Counted from the first letter of the stretch, positions 42,206-51,265 are shown. The stretch is DNA of 64,000 bases from Amycolatopsis pittospori (GCF_013870525.1 NZ_JACBXD010000003.1:1-64000), one strand, 5' to 3'. Translations and numbers: made by a program. The notes: generated from the letters alone by a model not told the origin.

Positions 42206-43612
42206 ATGCCGGGATTCGAAACTCTTCTCCCCCGTCCCGTCTCAGTGGAGCCACTGCCGGGAAGCTGTCCGGTACCGTCCGAAGTGGACGTTCGCCTTGG
42301 CGCCGACCTGCCCGCCGAGGGCTACCGGCTGGAGATCGATCCGTCCGGGGTGACGCTGCACGCCGCCGACGCGGCCGGCGAGTTCTACGGCCGCCAGACG
42401 TTGCGTCAGCTCGTCGGACCGGACGCGTTCCGGTCGACGTCCATCCACCAGGGAGAGCGGAAGATCCCGTGCGGCGTGGTGACCGACCATCCGCGCTTCG
42501 GCTGGCGCGGCTGTCTCCTCGACGTCGCGAGGAATTTCCGGACCAAGGCCGAGGTACTGCGGTTCATCGACCTGCTCGCCGCGCACAAGCTCAACGTGCT
42601 CAACCTGCACCTGACCGACGACCAGGGCTGGCGGATCGAGATCCCCGAGTTCCCGAAGCTGACCGAGGTCGGCGGCTGGCGGAAGTCGTCCATGGTCGGC
42701 AGGCACGACGGCCCCGAACGCGACGGACGTCCGCACGGCGGGTTCTACACGACCGACGACCTGCGCGAGATCGTCGCGTACGCGGCGGCGCGCGCGATCA
42801 CGGTCGTCCCGGAGGTCGACATCCCAGGCCACGCGCGGGCCGCGATCGCGGCGTACCCCGAACTCGGCCCGAAGACCGAGGAACCGTACGAAGTCTGGAC
42901 GAGCTGGGGTATCAGCACGTCCCTGCTGAACACCGAGAAGTCCACAGTGGACTTCTTCCGGACCGTTTTCGACCACGTACTGGAGATCTTCCCGTCCGAG
43001 GTCATCGCGCTCGGCGGCGATGAGGTCCCCGGCGCGACCGAGGAACACGGCCGGTTCGTCCGCGAGATCGCGCAGCACCTGGTCGAACGCGGACGTCGTC
43101 CACTCGGCTGGGACGAGGTGCTCGAAGCGGGCGACCTCCCGCCGATGGTCATCGGCTCGTGGCAGAACGAGGCCGCCGGGGCGCGGGCCGCCGCGGCCGG
43201 GCACGACGTCGTCATGTGCCCCGAGGACCGCGTGTATCTCGACCACCGGCAGTCCGATCACCCCGACGAGCCGATCCCCGTCGGCTATCTGCGGACGCTG
43301 GAGGACATCTACTCCTACGAGCCGGTGCCGGCGGATTTCCCGGCCGACCGGAAGATTCTCGGCGCCCAGGCGCAGGTCTGGGCGGAGCACCTGGACACGG
43401 TGCGCCGCGTCGACTACGCCGCTTTCCCGCGGTTGAGCGCTTTCGCCGAGGTCGCGTGGAGTGATCCGACGGGCCGGGACTACGCGGAGTTCCTGCCGCG
43501 CCTGCGGGACCACCACCTGCCGCGGCTCGACGCGCTGGGCGTCGAGTACCGGCCACTGGACGGTCCGCACCCTTGGCAGACACGGCCCGGCGTTCCGGGG
43601 CGGCCCCGCTAA
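42206..43612 (+). CDS. GH20 beta-N-acetylhexosaminidase
   Basis: 468 residues, no signal peptide, so intracellular. A short N-terminal GH20b-like domain precedes the barrel: GWRGCLLDVARNFRTK, LNLHLTDDQGWRIEIP and PEVDIPGHARAAIAAYPEL. The catalytic Asp-Glu pair is D272-E273 in ALGGDEV, for substrate-assisted catalysis by the N-acetyl group. The usual His before GGDE is replaced by Ala. It probably splits imported chitooligosaccharides into GlcNAc and, if present, an oxidised terminal unit. Its stop overlaps the convergent gene's stop by 4 bp. Confidence 0.93.
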   Translation: MPGFETLLPRPVSVEPLPGSCPVPSEVDVRLGADLPAEGYRLEIDPSGVTLHAADAAGEFYGRQTLRQLVGPDAFRSTSIHQGERKIPCGVVTDHPRFGWRGCLLDVARNFRTKAEVLRFIDLLAAHKLNVLNLHLTDDQGWRIEIPEFPKLTEVGGWRKSSMVGRHDGPERDGRPHGGFYTTDDLREIVAYAAARAITVVPEVDIPGHARAAIAAYPELGPKTEEPYEVWTSWGISTSLLNTEKSTVDFFRTVFDHVLEIFPSEVIALGGDEVPGATEEHGRFVREIAQHLVERGRRPLGWDEVLEAGDLPPMVIGSWQNEAAGARAAAAGHDVVMCPEDRVYLDHRQSDHPDEPIPVGYLRTLEDIYSYEPVPADFPADRKILGAQAQVWAEHLDTVRRVDYAAFPRLSAFAEVAWSDPTGRDYAEFLPRLRDHHLPRLDALGVEYRPLDGPHPWQTRPGVPGRPR

Positions 43613-44706
43613 GAGCTGGAGAAGGGCGGGGTAGGCGGCCAGGTCACCTCCAGGAACCGCGGCCGGTAGATCCGCGCGTCCGCGATGTTGTCGCCGTGGT
43701 CCAGGCTGTTCACGTTGTACGAAACGACGAGCTTCCCCGGAGCGCTCAGCTGCGGATGCGCGGTCGCGTCGTAGACGATGAGCCGGGCACTGGCCTCGGG
43801 TGCCCGGTAGAGCACCCGAGGCTTCCCGAACGGCCCGGTCGGCGAACTCGCCGTGTACGCGAGCATCACCGGGCTGAAGCCGGGACTGGTGTCCATGGTG
43901 ACGAGCACGTACTCGCCGTCGACCCGGGTCACCGAGAAGGCCGTCCCGACCCCGGACAGCATCCGCGCGGAGTCCTCCTCGTGCGATGACCAACCGAAGC
44001 CGGTCCAGAACCGCCAAGGGCCGCGAAAGCCGCCGGTGGGCACCCTGGCCAGCCGGAGATGTCCTTGTTCGGCACCGTAGATATAGGTGTACCCACCGTC
44101 TTCGAGCAGCTCGGATCCCCACGCGACCCGGTCGCTCACCGGGATCAGCAGTACCTCGGACGGCGTCAGCGAAGACAACGGGAAGGTGGCCAGCGAGGTA
44201 CCGGTGCTCCGGAAGTCGAGCCCGCCGGATCCCGTCGTCGCGTAGCGGTTGTAAAGCACCCGAAGGACATCACCTTCGACGACGCCGTCCCCGACCCAGT
44301 AGTGCTCGGCAGAGCCAGGGAGCCCGACCAACGACTTCGGGTCGTCGGCGGAGCCACCGTGCAGCGTTTCCCCGAGGGTTCCGTCGGGACGCTGGACGAC
44401 CAGGGTGTTGCGGGCGATCGGGCTGTCCGCAGGACGGCTGTGGTCGGGATTCACCGTGCCCAGGAAGGTGTCCGAGAACAGCCACGCGGTGCGGCCGTCC
44501 GGCAGCGGGACGGAAACCGTGCGATCGCCGCCGGTCCAGTGGCCGCCCCGATCGCCGTAACGGTTCCAGAGATCGTTCAGCGCCGAGGCCGGAAGCACGT
44601 CCGGCACGACCGGCGGCAAGGCGGCCGGAGGCGCGATCCCGCTGCTCGCGACGACGGCGCTGAGCAGCAACGCGGCCGGTACGAGATTCCGCCACGCCCG
44701 ACGCAT
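43609..44706 (-). CDS. Secreted DUF4185-like beta-propeller protein
   Basis: 365 residues. A signal peptide (NLVPAALLLSAVVASSGIA) precedes a five-bladed propeller pattern: TWLFSDTFLG-type segment AWLFSDTFLGTVNPDHSRP, RNTLVVQRPDG, VLYRAPEASARL and SYNVNSLDHGDNI. DUF4185 proteins are extracellular and glycoside-hydrolase-like in fold; activity is unknown. The ATG at 44706 gives a correct signal peptide; longer starts do not. It converges on GH20 with a shared CTAA (TAG and TAA stops). Confidence 0.78.
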   Translation of the reverse strand: MRRAWRNLVPAALLLSAVVASSGIAPPAALPPVVPDVLPASALNDLWNRYGDRGGHWTGGDRTVSVPLPDGRTAWLFSDTFLGTVNPDHSRPADSPIARNTLVVQRPDGTLGETLHGGSADDPKSLVGLPGSAEHYWVGDGVVEGDVLRVLYNRYATTGSGGLDFRSTGTSLATFPLSSLTPSEVLLIPVSDRVAWGSELLEDGGYTYIYGAEQGHLRLARVPTGGFRGPWRFWTGFGWSSHEEDSARMLSGVGTAFSVTRVDGEYVLVTMDTSPGFSPVMLAYTASSPTGPFGKPRVLYRAPEASARLIVYDATAHPQLSAPGKLVVSYNVNSLDHGDNIADARIYRPRFLEVTWPPTPPFSSS

Positions 44707-44773
44707 CGGATCATGGTAGAGCCGCGGACGTCTTTGTACGAGCCTTGTGCGGAGCCTGGTTAGCGTCCGCGAA

Positions 44774-46027
44774 ATGTCCTGGAAACTGCTCTCCGTGGGT
44801 CTGCTCGCCGCGATCGCGAGCACCGGCTTCACGGCATCAGAAGCGGCCCCGAAGACGTACTACGTCGACCAGACCATCGGCAACGACACCGCGAGCGGTA
44901 CCTCGCAGCAGACACCGTGGAAATCACTGACGAAGGTCTCTTCGACCACGCTCGCCGCGGGTGACACCGTCCTGCTGCGCCGTGGCGGCGCTTGGACCGG
45001 TGGCCTCACCGTCAAGGGCTCGGGCGTCACGATCGGCGCGTACGGCACCGGTGCCCGCCCGATCGTCAAGGGCGACGCCGAAGCCTGCGTCGACCTGCCC
45101 GGCAACGACGTCCGCGTGCAGGACCTGCAGATCGGCGTCGCCGCCGACGCCGGCCGCTGCTCCTGGGCCGGGGTGAAGGTGACCGGCGACCGCAACAAGG
45201 TGCTGTCGAACCTCATTACCGGTGCGGGCGCGGGCGTGTACATCGCCCCGTCCGCGGACCACACCGAGGTCACCCAGAACGACCTCGTCGACAACAACCA
45301 CATGACCGTCGTGACACCGGGCGGCAACGACGACTCCGGCGCGTTCGCCGTCCTGGTCCAGGGCAACGACTCCGACATCGGCTGGAACCGGATCAGCGGT
45401 TCGATCGCGAAGGCCGACGACTTCGGCGGTCTCGACGGCGCGGCTGTGGAGATCTTCTACGGGTCTCGCAACGTCATCCACCACAACATCTCCGAGGACA
45501 ACGAGACGTTCACCGAACTCGGCACCGACACCGAGGATCCCGACGGCGTCTCGACCGGCAACGTCTTCGAGTACAACGCGATCTTCGGCGCCAAGACCCG
45601 CGGCGGCGTCATCACGCGCGGCGCCGAGGACGGGAACGGGCCGGTGCTCGGGACGGTGTTCCGCAACAACTCGCTCCGGCTCTCCAACGCCGAGTCGGAG
45701 GGTTTCGTCTGCTACGGCGGCTGCACGAACCAGATACTGACGATGACGCAGAACGTCGTCCAGGCCGCGTACAAGGTCGGCTACGCGGACACGACCTTCA
45801 CCGCGACGGATCACAACGTCTACTTCGGCGGTCTCCGGCAGTTCGCTCCGGGCGGCACCGACAAGGTCGCGGATCCGAAGTTCACCTCGGCGACGAACCT
45901 CGTCCTGAAGGCGGGAAGCCCGGCGATCGACCTCGGCACGACGAAGTACGACGACCGCGACGTCGACGGCAACCCGGTCTTCGCCGGTGCCCGGGTGGAC
46001 GCCGGCGCCTACGAGTTCCAGGGGTAG
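44774..46027 (+). CDS. Secreted right-handed beta-helix protein
   Basis: 417 residues. Signal peptide (MSWKLLSVGLLAAIASTGFT), then YYVDQTIGNDTASGTSQQTP, the usual opening of parallel beta-helix polysaccharide-binding or lyase-like proteins, then PbH1-type coils (VLSNLITGAGAGVYI, VIHHNISEDNETFTE). The end, SPAIDLGTTKYDDRDVDGNP, is a choice-of-anchor-type closing motif. Probable polysaccharide interaction; no lyase catalytic set is recognised. The ATG at 44774 has TAGCGT 7 nt upstream (leaderless-type). Confidence 0.8.
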   Translation: MSWKLLSVGLLAAIASTGFTASEAAPKTYYVDQTIGNDTASGTSQQTPWKSLTKVSSTTLAAGDTVLLRRGGAWTGGLTVKGSGVTIGAYGTGARPIVKGDAEACVDLPGNDVRVQDLQIGVAADAGRCSWAGVKVTGDRNKVLSNLITGAGAGVYIAPSADHTEVTQNDLVDNNHMTVVTPGGNDDSGAFAVLVQGNDSDIGWNRISGSIAKADDFGGLDGAAVEIFYGSRNVIHHNISEDNETFTELGTDTEDPDGVSTGNVFEYNAIFGAKTRGGVITRGAEDGNGPVLGTVFRNNSLRLSNAESEGFVCYGGCTNQILTMTQNVVQAAYKVGYADTTFTATDHNVYFGGLRQFAPGGTDKVADPKFTSATNLVLKAGSPAIDLGTTKYDDRDVDGNPVFAGARVDAGAYEFQG

Positions 46028-46033
46028 AACGCC

Positions 46034-46080
46034 GTGAAGGCCTCCTTCCCTACCTTGAGAGTAGGGAAGGAGGCCTTCAC
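46034..46080. terminator. 20-bp-arm hairpin, GTGAAGGCC type
   Basis: GTGAAGGCCTCCTTCCCTAC (46034-46053) pairs perfectly with 46061-46080 around CTTGAGA. It sits between the convergent beta-helix and snapalysin genes. Confidence 0.85.
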
Positions 46081-46092
46081 GGAACGTCAGGG

Positions 46093-46644
46093 TCAGTAGT
46101 TGTAGATGCGCTGCATGGCGCCGGCCGCCAGCATGCCGTTGGCCCACAGCGAGTTCACCCGGGAGACCTCCTGGGCGTTCGGCTTCGCGTTGGTGCAGGA
46201 CGGGCCGGGGCCGCCACCGGACATCAGTTCGGAGCACGGACCCTGGTAGTTGTCCGGCAGGCCGAGCGCGTGGCCGGTCTCGTGCGCGGCGATCCGGGTC
46301 TGGTCGTACTGCTGCGCCTGCGTGTAGTCGATGAAGATCGTGCCGCGGCCGTGGCCGTCGGTCTGGGCGTACGAACCCCGCGGGTCGTTGCCCTCGGTGT
46401 AGCGCAGGGTGGCCCCCGACGAGCTCTCCTGCAGCTTCACGTTGGACACCGAGTTGTTCCAGTTCGCCGCACCCGCCTGGATGGCGGCACGGAAGCTGGG
46501 GGCTCCCGAGGCGTCGTAGTAGACCGTGGTCGCCGCCGCGGTCTGCTGAGCAGGCTGGACCGCAGCCGTGGCCTGACCCGCGGTGACCGGGACGGCGAGC
46601 AACGCCACGCTCACGGACGCGGCGACGAAGAACTTCCTTGCCAT
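46093..46644 (-). CDS. Snapalysin-family metalloprotease
   Basis: 183 residues with signal peptide ([20 protein letters not shown]). The zinc site is [11 protein letters not shown] at 121-131, the snapalysin form of HExxHxxGxxD with Asp as third protein ligand. It is a small extracellular neutral protease (M7). The C-terminal Cys pair ([15 protein letters not shown]) may form a disulfide. The ATG follows AAGGAG. Streptomyces snapalysin genes usually have an adjacent LysR activator; none is here. Confidence 0.92.
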   Translation of the reverse strand: MARKFFVAASVSVALLAVPVTAGQATAAVQPAQQTAAATTVYYDASGAPSFRAAIQAGAANWNNSVSNVKLQESSSGATLRYTEGNDPRGSYAQTDGHGRGTIFIDYTQAQQYDQTRIAAHETGHALGLPDNYQGPCSELMSGGGPGPSCTNAKPNAQEVSRVNSLWANGMLAAGAMQRIYNY

Positions 46645-46806
46645 GGACCCACTCCTTGTGAGGACAACGGAATGGTTCGTGAATCTAGGAGCGAAACCCA
46701 CGACATGGCACCAACTTTCGTCGCGTCAGCCAGCTGGTGATTTACCAACACTTTCGCCCTATTGACATGCGCATGTCCGCATACGACTATGCACGGCCAC
46801 CCTCGT
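46645..46806. other. Intergenic palindrome near snapalysin promoter
   Basis: 162 bp between two leftward genes. It contains the perfect palindrome GACATGCGCATGTC (46764-46777). It could be a regulator site for the snapalysin gene; no regulator is adjacent. Confidence 0.35.
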
Positions 46807-47757
46807 TCAGGGCCGCAGCACGAGCTTCCCGGACGTCGCCCGCGCTTCCAGGTCCGCGAGTACCTTCGGCCCGTCCGCGAGGTCGTGGATAGTCGGCGTC
46901 CCCGGCGCGCAGACCCCGGCGGCGATGAGCGAACGCAGCTCCTCCAACAGCTCCGCGAAGATCCCGGGCGCATGCTCGATCAGGACGCCGAGGTGCAGGC
47001 CGATCACGTGGATCTGGTGCTCGAAGTTCAGGGCCCGGTTGGTGATCGCGGCCTCTCCCGCGGCGATGCCGTAGACCACGACGCGTCCGGTCACGCGTTT
47101 GGCGGCGGCGAGACTCGCGGCGAAGTTCGCCCCGCCGACCGATTCGAGCACGAGGTCAACCTCTCCCGTCGCGATGCCGTAGTCGAGGACGCGGTCGGCG
47201 CCCAGGGCCCGCACGAGGTCGTGCTTACCCGGCGACGCGGTGGCGATGACCGTGGCACCGTAGTGCTTGGCCATCCGGACCGCGGCCTGCCCGACCCCGC
47301 CCGCCGCCGCGTGCACCAGCACCGTCTCACCGGCGGCGAGGCGTCCCAACGGTCTGAGCGCGGCGAGCGCGGTGGCCCAGTTCAGGAGCAGGCCCGGCGC
47401 CTGCTCGTCCGCCCAGCCCTCCGGCACCGGAACGGCGCCCGCGGCGGACATGACCATGTACTCGGCGAAAGCCCCGCCACCGGTCCCCAGGACGTGGTCG
47501 CCGGGTGCGAATCCGGTCGCTCCCTCTCCTGCGGCGACGACCTCACCGGCCGCCTCGAAACCTGCGATGTAAGGCGCTGTCGGGCCGCCTTCGTAAGTCC
47601 CCCGGGTCTGCATGACGTCGGCGAAGTTGACGCCCGCGGCGGTGACCTTGACCAGGATCTCGCCTGGTCCCGGCGACGGAACGGGCGCATCATTGATCAG
47701 GTGCAGGTCTTCGGGACCGTTCGTGGAGTTCTGCCGCAGGGCACGCATCGAAGTCAT
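46807..47757 (-). CDS. NADPH:quinone oxidoreductase-like (zinc-independent MDR)
   Basis: 316 residues of the medium-chain dehydrogenase family. GroES-like N-domain (EILVKVTAAGVNFADVMQTRG), then Rossmann motif VHAAAGGVGQAAVRMAKHYG. Zinc-binding residues are absent, as in quinone reductases. It reduces quinones or enones with NADPH. Its promoter (47766-47796) lies within the 3' end of the upstream merR gene and has the MerR long-spacer form, so this is probably the MerR target. Confidence 0.9.
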   Translation of the reverse strand: MTSMRALRQNSTNGPEDLHLINDAPVPSPGPGEILVKVTAAGVNFADVMQTRGTYEGGPTAPYIAGFEAAGEVVAAGEGATGFAPGDHVLGTGGGAFAEYMVMSAAGAVPVPEGWADEQAPGLLLNWATALAALRPLGRLAAGETVLVHAAAGGVGQAAVRMAKHYGATVIATASPGKHDLVRALGADRVLDYGIATGEVDLVLESVGGANFAASLAAAKRVTGRVVVYGIAAGEAAITNRALNFEHQIHVIGLHLGVLIEHAPGIFAELLEELRSLIAAGVCAPGTPTIHDLADGPKVLADLEARATSGKLVLRP

Positions 47758-47765
47758 GCTCCGAC

Positions 47766-47796
47766 GCTAAAAGCCTTACGTTTGCGTGAGGGTCAA
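47766..47796 (-). promoter_or_regulatory. MerR-type promoter inside the merR 3' end
   Basis: Reading leftward: TTGACC (47796-47791), 19-nt spacer, TTTAGC (47771-47766). The spacer carries the imperfect dyad CCTTACG-TTTG-CGTGAGG (47774-47791). A 19-bp spacer with a central dyad is the MerR activator architecture. It drives the quinone oxidoreductase and overlaps the last merR codons. Confidence 0.7.
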
Positions 47797-48141
47797 GTCG
47801 CGGAGGTACGCGTCGAGGGCATCGCGATTGCGGGTCATGAGCGCGATCCGGCGATCGAGCACTTCCCGCTGCCGGGCGATCTCGTCGATCATGTACTCGC
47901 ACGGCACCTTCGGCCGCACGTCCCCGGGCCCGTCGAGATAGGGCAGGATCTCGCGGATCAGCCTGGTCGGCAGGCCGGCGTCGAGCATCCCGCGGATTTG
48001 CAGGACGGCCTCGACCGAGCCGTCACAGAAGTCGCGGTAGCCGTTGCCGCCGCGGCCGGGCCGGATCAGGCCCTCTTCCTCGTAGTAGCGCAGCGCGCGG
48101 ACGCTGACCCCGGTCTTCCGCGCGAGTTCGCCGATCTTCAC
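47776..48141 (-). CDS. MerR-family regulator
   Basis: 121 residues. Winged helix KIGELARKTGVSVRALRYYE at the N-terminus, LIRPGRGGNGYRDF wing, then a dimerisation coiled coil. No conserved Cys pair for metal sensing; one Cys lies in VPCEYM. Likely senses an electrophile or drug and activates the following oxidoreductase (gap 18 bp). The GTG at 48141 has TATCTT (48154-48149) 7 nt upstream, so the transcript may be leaderless. Confidence 0.88.
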   Translation of the reverse strand: MKIGELARKTGVSVRALRYYEEEGLIRPGRGGNGYRDFCDGSVEAVLQIRGMLDAGLPTRLIREILPYLDGPGDVRPKVPCEYMIDEIARQREVLDRRIALMTRNRDALDAYLRDLTLTQT

Positions 48142-48172
48142 CCTGCCCAAGATAATCGCCGGGGTGCGGTAT

Positions 48173-48184
48173 AGGTCGTTATAC
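48173..48184. repeat. Probable attachment site, left
   Basis: AGGTCGTTATAC, repeated identically at 51463-51474 (15 bp with one mismatch if extended left). It lies about 200 bp from the integrase N-terminal frame. The AT-rich core in GC-rich DNA is typical of integrase targets. Confidence 0.5.
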
Positions 48185-48378
48185 AAGCCCCTCGGACCCG
48201 TCGGAAGCGGATCAAGGATCAACGAAGGTCAGAGGCCCGGAAACGGATCATGAAACGACCTGCGAAGATCAACGCGAGGGACGTTGTTCCCACGTCGGCT
48301 TGATCCACTCCGGCCGGCCGGGCTAGCGTCCGCCCTCGGGACGCCGCGCGTGCGCACACAAGAAGGCAGCCCCGCACG

Positions 48379-49697
48379 ATGACGACGGCCACCACGGCAG
48401 CGACTGTCACCCCCAAGAAGAAGCCGAAGAAGCCGCCCTCGCGCCCTCGGCTCCCGAAAGCCGAACAGCTCCCCTCCGGCCGCTGGCGCGCCTACGTCTG
48501 GGACTCCCACCGCCAGGCGAAGGTGTGGCCACGAACCGCGAGGACGGCACCGAGACCTTCGATGAACGGTGGATGGCGGAGGCCGCCCAAGTTGTCCTCT
48601 ACCGCCGCATGGAAGCCCTGTACGAGGAGCTTGGCGACCCGCAGGACCGCAAGACCTTCCGGCACCCATTTCTCGACGTCTCCCGGGAGTACCTCCGCGA
48701 GGAGGAGAACCGGCTCAGCCGGACCGGGGGCAAGGAGCGGGGCGGAACGTTCAACACGCGCAAGACGCGACGCAACCAGGTCAACCAGCTCTGCAAGGTG
48801 TTCGCGAAGGACGACATCCGGCAGATCGACCAAGTCCGCTTCCTGGAGTACCTCGACGAGCTTGAGGAAGACGGGTTCTCAACGGCCAGCCTCGCCGGTC
48901 GCCTGACCTACATGCGCCAGGTCATGGCCTTCGCCTCACTGAGGGGATACATCGAGGACGACTGCACCCGTGGACTCTCGATCTCCGTCGACCGTCTGCG
49001 CGAACCTCGCATCCTGACCGACCAGGAACTCTGCCTGCTGAGCAACTACGTCCCGCGCTGGTACTACGTCGCCCTCCTGCTGGCCTTCGACTGTGGACTG
49101 CGAGCCGCAGAAGTCGCCGGCCTTCGATGGCTTCGCGTTGACCTCGACGCAAAGATTCCGAAGGTCACCGTCAAGGACGTGATGGAGGTCGGCAAAACGC
49201 TGCGGGGCTATCCGAAGGGGAAGACCACCGAGGACGTTTACCTCACGCCGCGCTGCGTGGAGGCGCTACGCGAGCTTCAGCGGTGGCGTCCGGACGACGG
49301 ACCGGAGGGCTTCATCTTCCGCAACGAGAAGGGCGCGCCGATGTCGCCGTCCGACCCCAGCCTCATCCTTCAGCTCGCGTGGGATGCGACCGGGCTCGAA
49401 GGAGAGCGGCCCCGGTTCCACGCACTCCGCCACGCGTGCGCGACCAACCTGGCCGAAGCTGGCGCACCGCTCGACGTCATCGTGCGCCGGATGCGGCACA
49501 GGAACACCCAGACCACGATGAAGTACATCCGCCGGTCGCTGGAGCGGGAGGCCGAGTGGGCGGGTCGCGTACAGGACGCGACCAACGACCAGGTCATCTC
49601 TCTACATCGAACGCGCGCGGCGCAGGCAGACCGAGGCCGCAACGCCGGCTGGCGCGGCCTCATAGAGGGCGTCAGACGACGCGAAGGCAAGCAGTAG
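48379..49697 (+). CDS. Tyrosine recombinase/integrase with N-terminal frameshift
   Basis: The main frame, 48525-49697 (390 residues from a GTG), carries all tyrosine-recombinase residues: Arg in CGLRAAEVAGLRW, HALRH in RFHALRHACATNLAEAG, a His in MRHRNTQTT and the nucleophile Tyr in MKYIRRS. An AP2/Arm-like N-terminus lies in another frame from ATG 48379: MTTATTAATVTPKKKPKKPP, then LPSGRWRAYVWDSHRQAKV. It meets the main frame near 48520 by a -1 shift. Either a real frameshift, a sequencing error or programmed slippage joins the two. It probably catalysed insertion of the flanking element. Confidence 0.82.
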
Positions 49698-49713
49698 GTT
49701 TCAAACTGAGACA

Positions 49714-49756
49714 GGGACGGGTTCCTGGCGTGGAAACCACGCCAGGAACCCGTCCC
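49714..49756. terminator. 20-bp hairpin after integrase
   Basis: GGGACGGGTTCCTGGCGTGG (49714-49733) pairs perfectly with 49737-49756 around AAA, 16 bp past the integrase stop, followed by TTGTT. Confidence 0.88.
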
Positions 49757-49883
49757 TTGTTCCGTTAGCGTAGTGGGCCGCCATGCCCGGCCATTCGTTC
49801 CCCGGCGGGGCCGGGTCGGCAGCGAGCTACCTGTGTAAGCCTTGCACCATTTCGCGCCAGCCCTACGGCATGGGTGCGACCTG

Positions 49884-49930
49884 GACGCGACAACGGCCCC
49901 CGGCGTGACACCGGGGGCCGTTGTCGCGTC
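49884..49930. terminator. 20-bp hairpin beside the element membrane gene
   Basis: GACGCGACAACGGCCCCCGG (49884-49903) pairs perfectly with 49911-49930 around 7 nt, 8 bp beyond the stop of the leftward small membrane-protein gene. Confidence 0.85.
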
Positions 49931-49938
49931 CGCAGCCT

Positions 49939-50286
49939 CTACTCAAGTGCCCCCAGGACGGGGGCGACCTGCGCCGAGCCGACCGGCGCGATGCGGACCG
50001 ACCCCGGCGTCACGTCGATCTCGACGTTCGAGAAGCCGATGCCGACGAAGACCATCGTCACAGCGAAGGCGACGAGCACGATGAACCGCCACATGCGCCC
50101 CTCGGTGGCCGTCAGCCAGTCCAGCAGGCGGCCCCCCTCTTCCCGGGCCGCCCTCTGGAGCCCTCCGGCCACGGGGGGCGCGTAGGGGTTTTCGCCGGAC
50201 TCCTCGATCGTGTGCCGCCTGTCGCACGCGGGCGACATTCCGCCGTCCTCGCCTGGCATCCCAGGCACGTCGGGTCGTATCGTCAT
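49939..50286 (-). CDS. Small single-pass membrane protein of the element
   Basis: 115 residues, no recognised family. The N-terminal 65 residues are soluble and acidic/basic mixed (MTIRPDVPGMPGEDGGMSPA). One membrane segment follows (MWRFIVLVAFAVTMVFVGIG), then a short Val/Ile-rich tail. AAGGGAG lies 5 nt before the ATG at 50286, so the gene looks expressed. It is the only intact gene beside the integrase in the putative element. Confidence 0.6.
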   Translation of the reverse strand: MTIRPDVPGMPGEDGGMSPACDRRHTIEESGENPYAPPVAGGLQRAAREEGGRLLDWLTATEGRMWRFIVLVAFAVTMVFVGIGFSNVEIDVTPGSVRIAPVGSAQVAPVLGALE

Positions 50287-50805
50287 GATGTCTCCCTTGT
50301 TCTCATCCGAACGGAAGACGCAGGTCAGGCCTGCGGATGCGTGGTCTGACCCCGGGTTCCCGGAGTGCAATCCGGTACCCGCACGGGCGGCTCCATCAGG
50401 GGCCGCCCGCTTGCGTTCCCGGGATCGAGCCTATGGCGCGCCGTCCTCGCTTGGGGTGCCTCAGCGCCGAAGAACCGGGACCAACCGACCAGCGGTCATT
50501 TCACTTGTTTCATCGAATCGGTGCTACTGAAGACCACGTGGGTTTGCTATCCGCACTGGTCACGGCTGGTCTTCGCTGTCGTCCTGTCCAAATCGAGGGC
50601 AAAACATGCTCTCCTGGAGCTGTTCCGTGACGGCCCGGTGCGCCCCCGGTTTGAAACCCCTGGCCAAGCGCGACGTGTCCGAAATGTCTTGCTTTCTTTA
50701 GCGCGTGCATGCAAGGGAAGGCGCAACCGAATCGCCGAACGGTCGACGAACGGTCGCCGCTAAGAGGCTGAAAGTTCACGACTATCCGGGACAGCTGACC
50801 AACAC
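50287..50805. other. Gene-free element DNA
   Basis: No credible gene is seen. A small hairpin CGGGCGGC/GCCGCCCG lies at 50384-50409. Base composition is visibly less GC-rich than the rest of the window from about 50500 on. Confidence 0.5.
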
Positions 50806-51265
50806 TTGCACCCGGGCGGGAACACATGTTCGACTGTGCGGCATGAGCGCGTCGCGGACACTGTCGGACTGGTGCCCCCCCCAGTCGAGAGAGGGCAGCC
50901 ACCCCACGTCTGGACCATCGCCTTTGACCCCACCTTCGAGTGCTGGTCACAGGAGGACTCCGCGATCGCGGGGTCGCCGGCCGGTGTGGACCTGGAGGTG
51001 GTGCTGCGGAACTGGTTCGAGGCGCACGGCGGGCTCGGCGGCCCGGTGGCGCCCGCGGGTCTCACTGGAGGCCGACGAGTCGACCGTCGTGGCCGAGACG
51101 ATCGTGATCTTCACGGAGATCGTGGAGCGGAAGGTGAGAAGGCTCGGCCCTGACCGAGGTCCGGCAGCGCCCACCTTCGACTCCACCACGATCTTGCTGC
51201 CGCCCTCGCCCGAGCAACTCGCAGCATGGGCGGAGCGGGACGCAGCGGAGCAGCCCCGGACGTGA
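50806..51265 (+). pseudogene. Frameshifted hypothetical gene
   Basis: Coding-like sequence runs in one frame to about 51055 (HVWTIAFDPTFECWSQEDSA and GVDLEVVLRNWFEAHGGLGG). It then continues in the next frame to 51265 (VSLEADESTVVAETIVIFTE, then TTILLPPSPEQLAAWAERDA). The switch lies in gcgcccgcggg. The product is unrecognised. Probably a decayed element gene. Confidence 0.5.

Noticed and set aside
46762..46800. Rightward promoter TTGACA followed by TATGCA near 46790
   Set aside because: The spacing is poor and no rightward gene follows; only the palindrome GACATGCGCATGTC is worth noting.
48142..48378. tRNA gene as integration target of the integrase
   Set aside because: I looked for cloverleaf and T-loop sequence near both ends and saw none; the target appears to be the 3' end of a response regulator gene.
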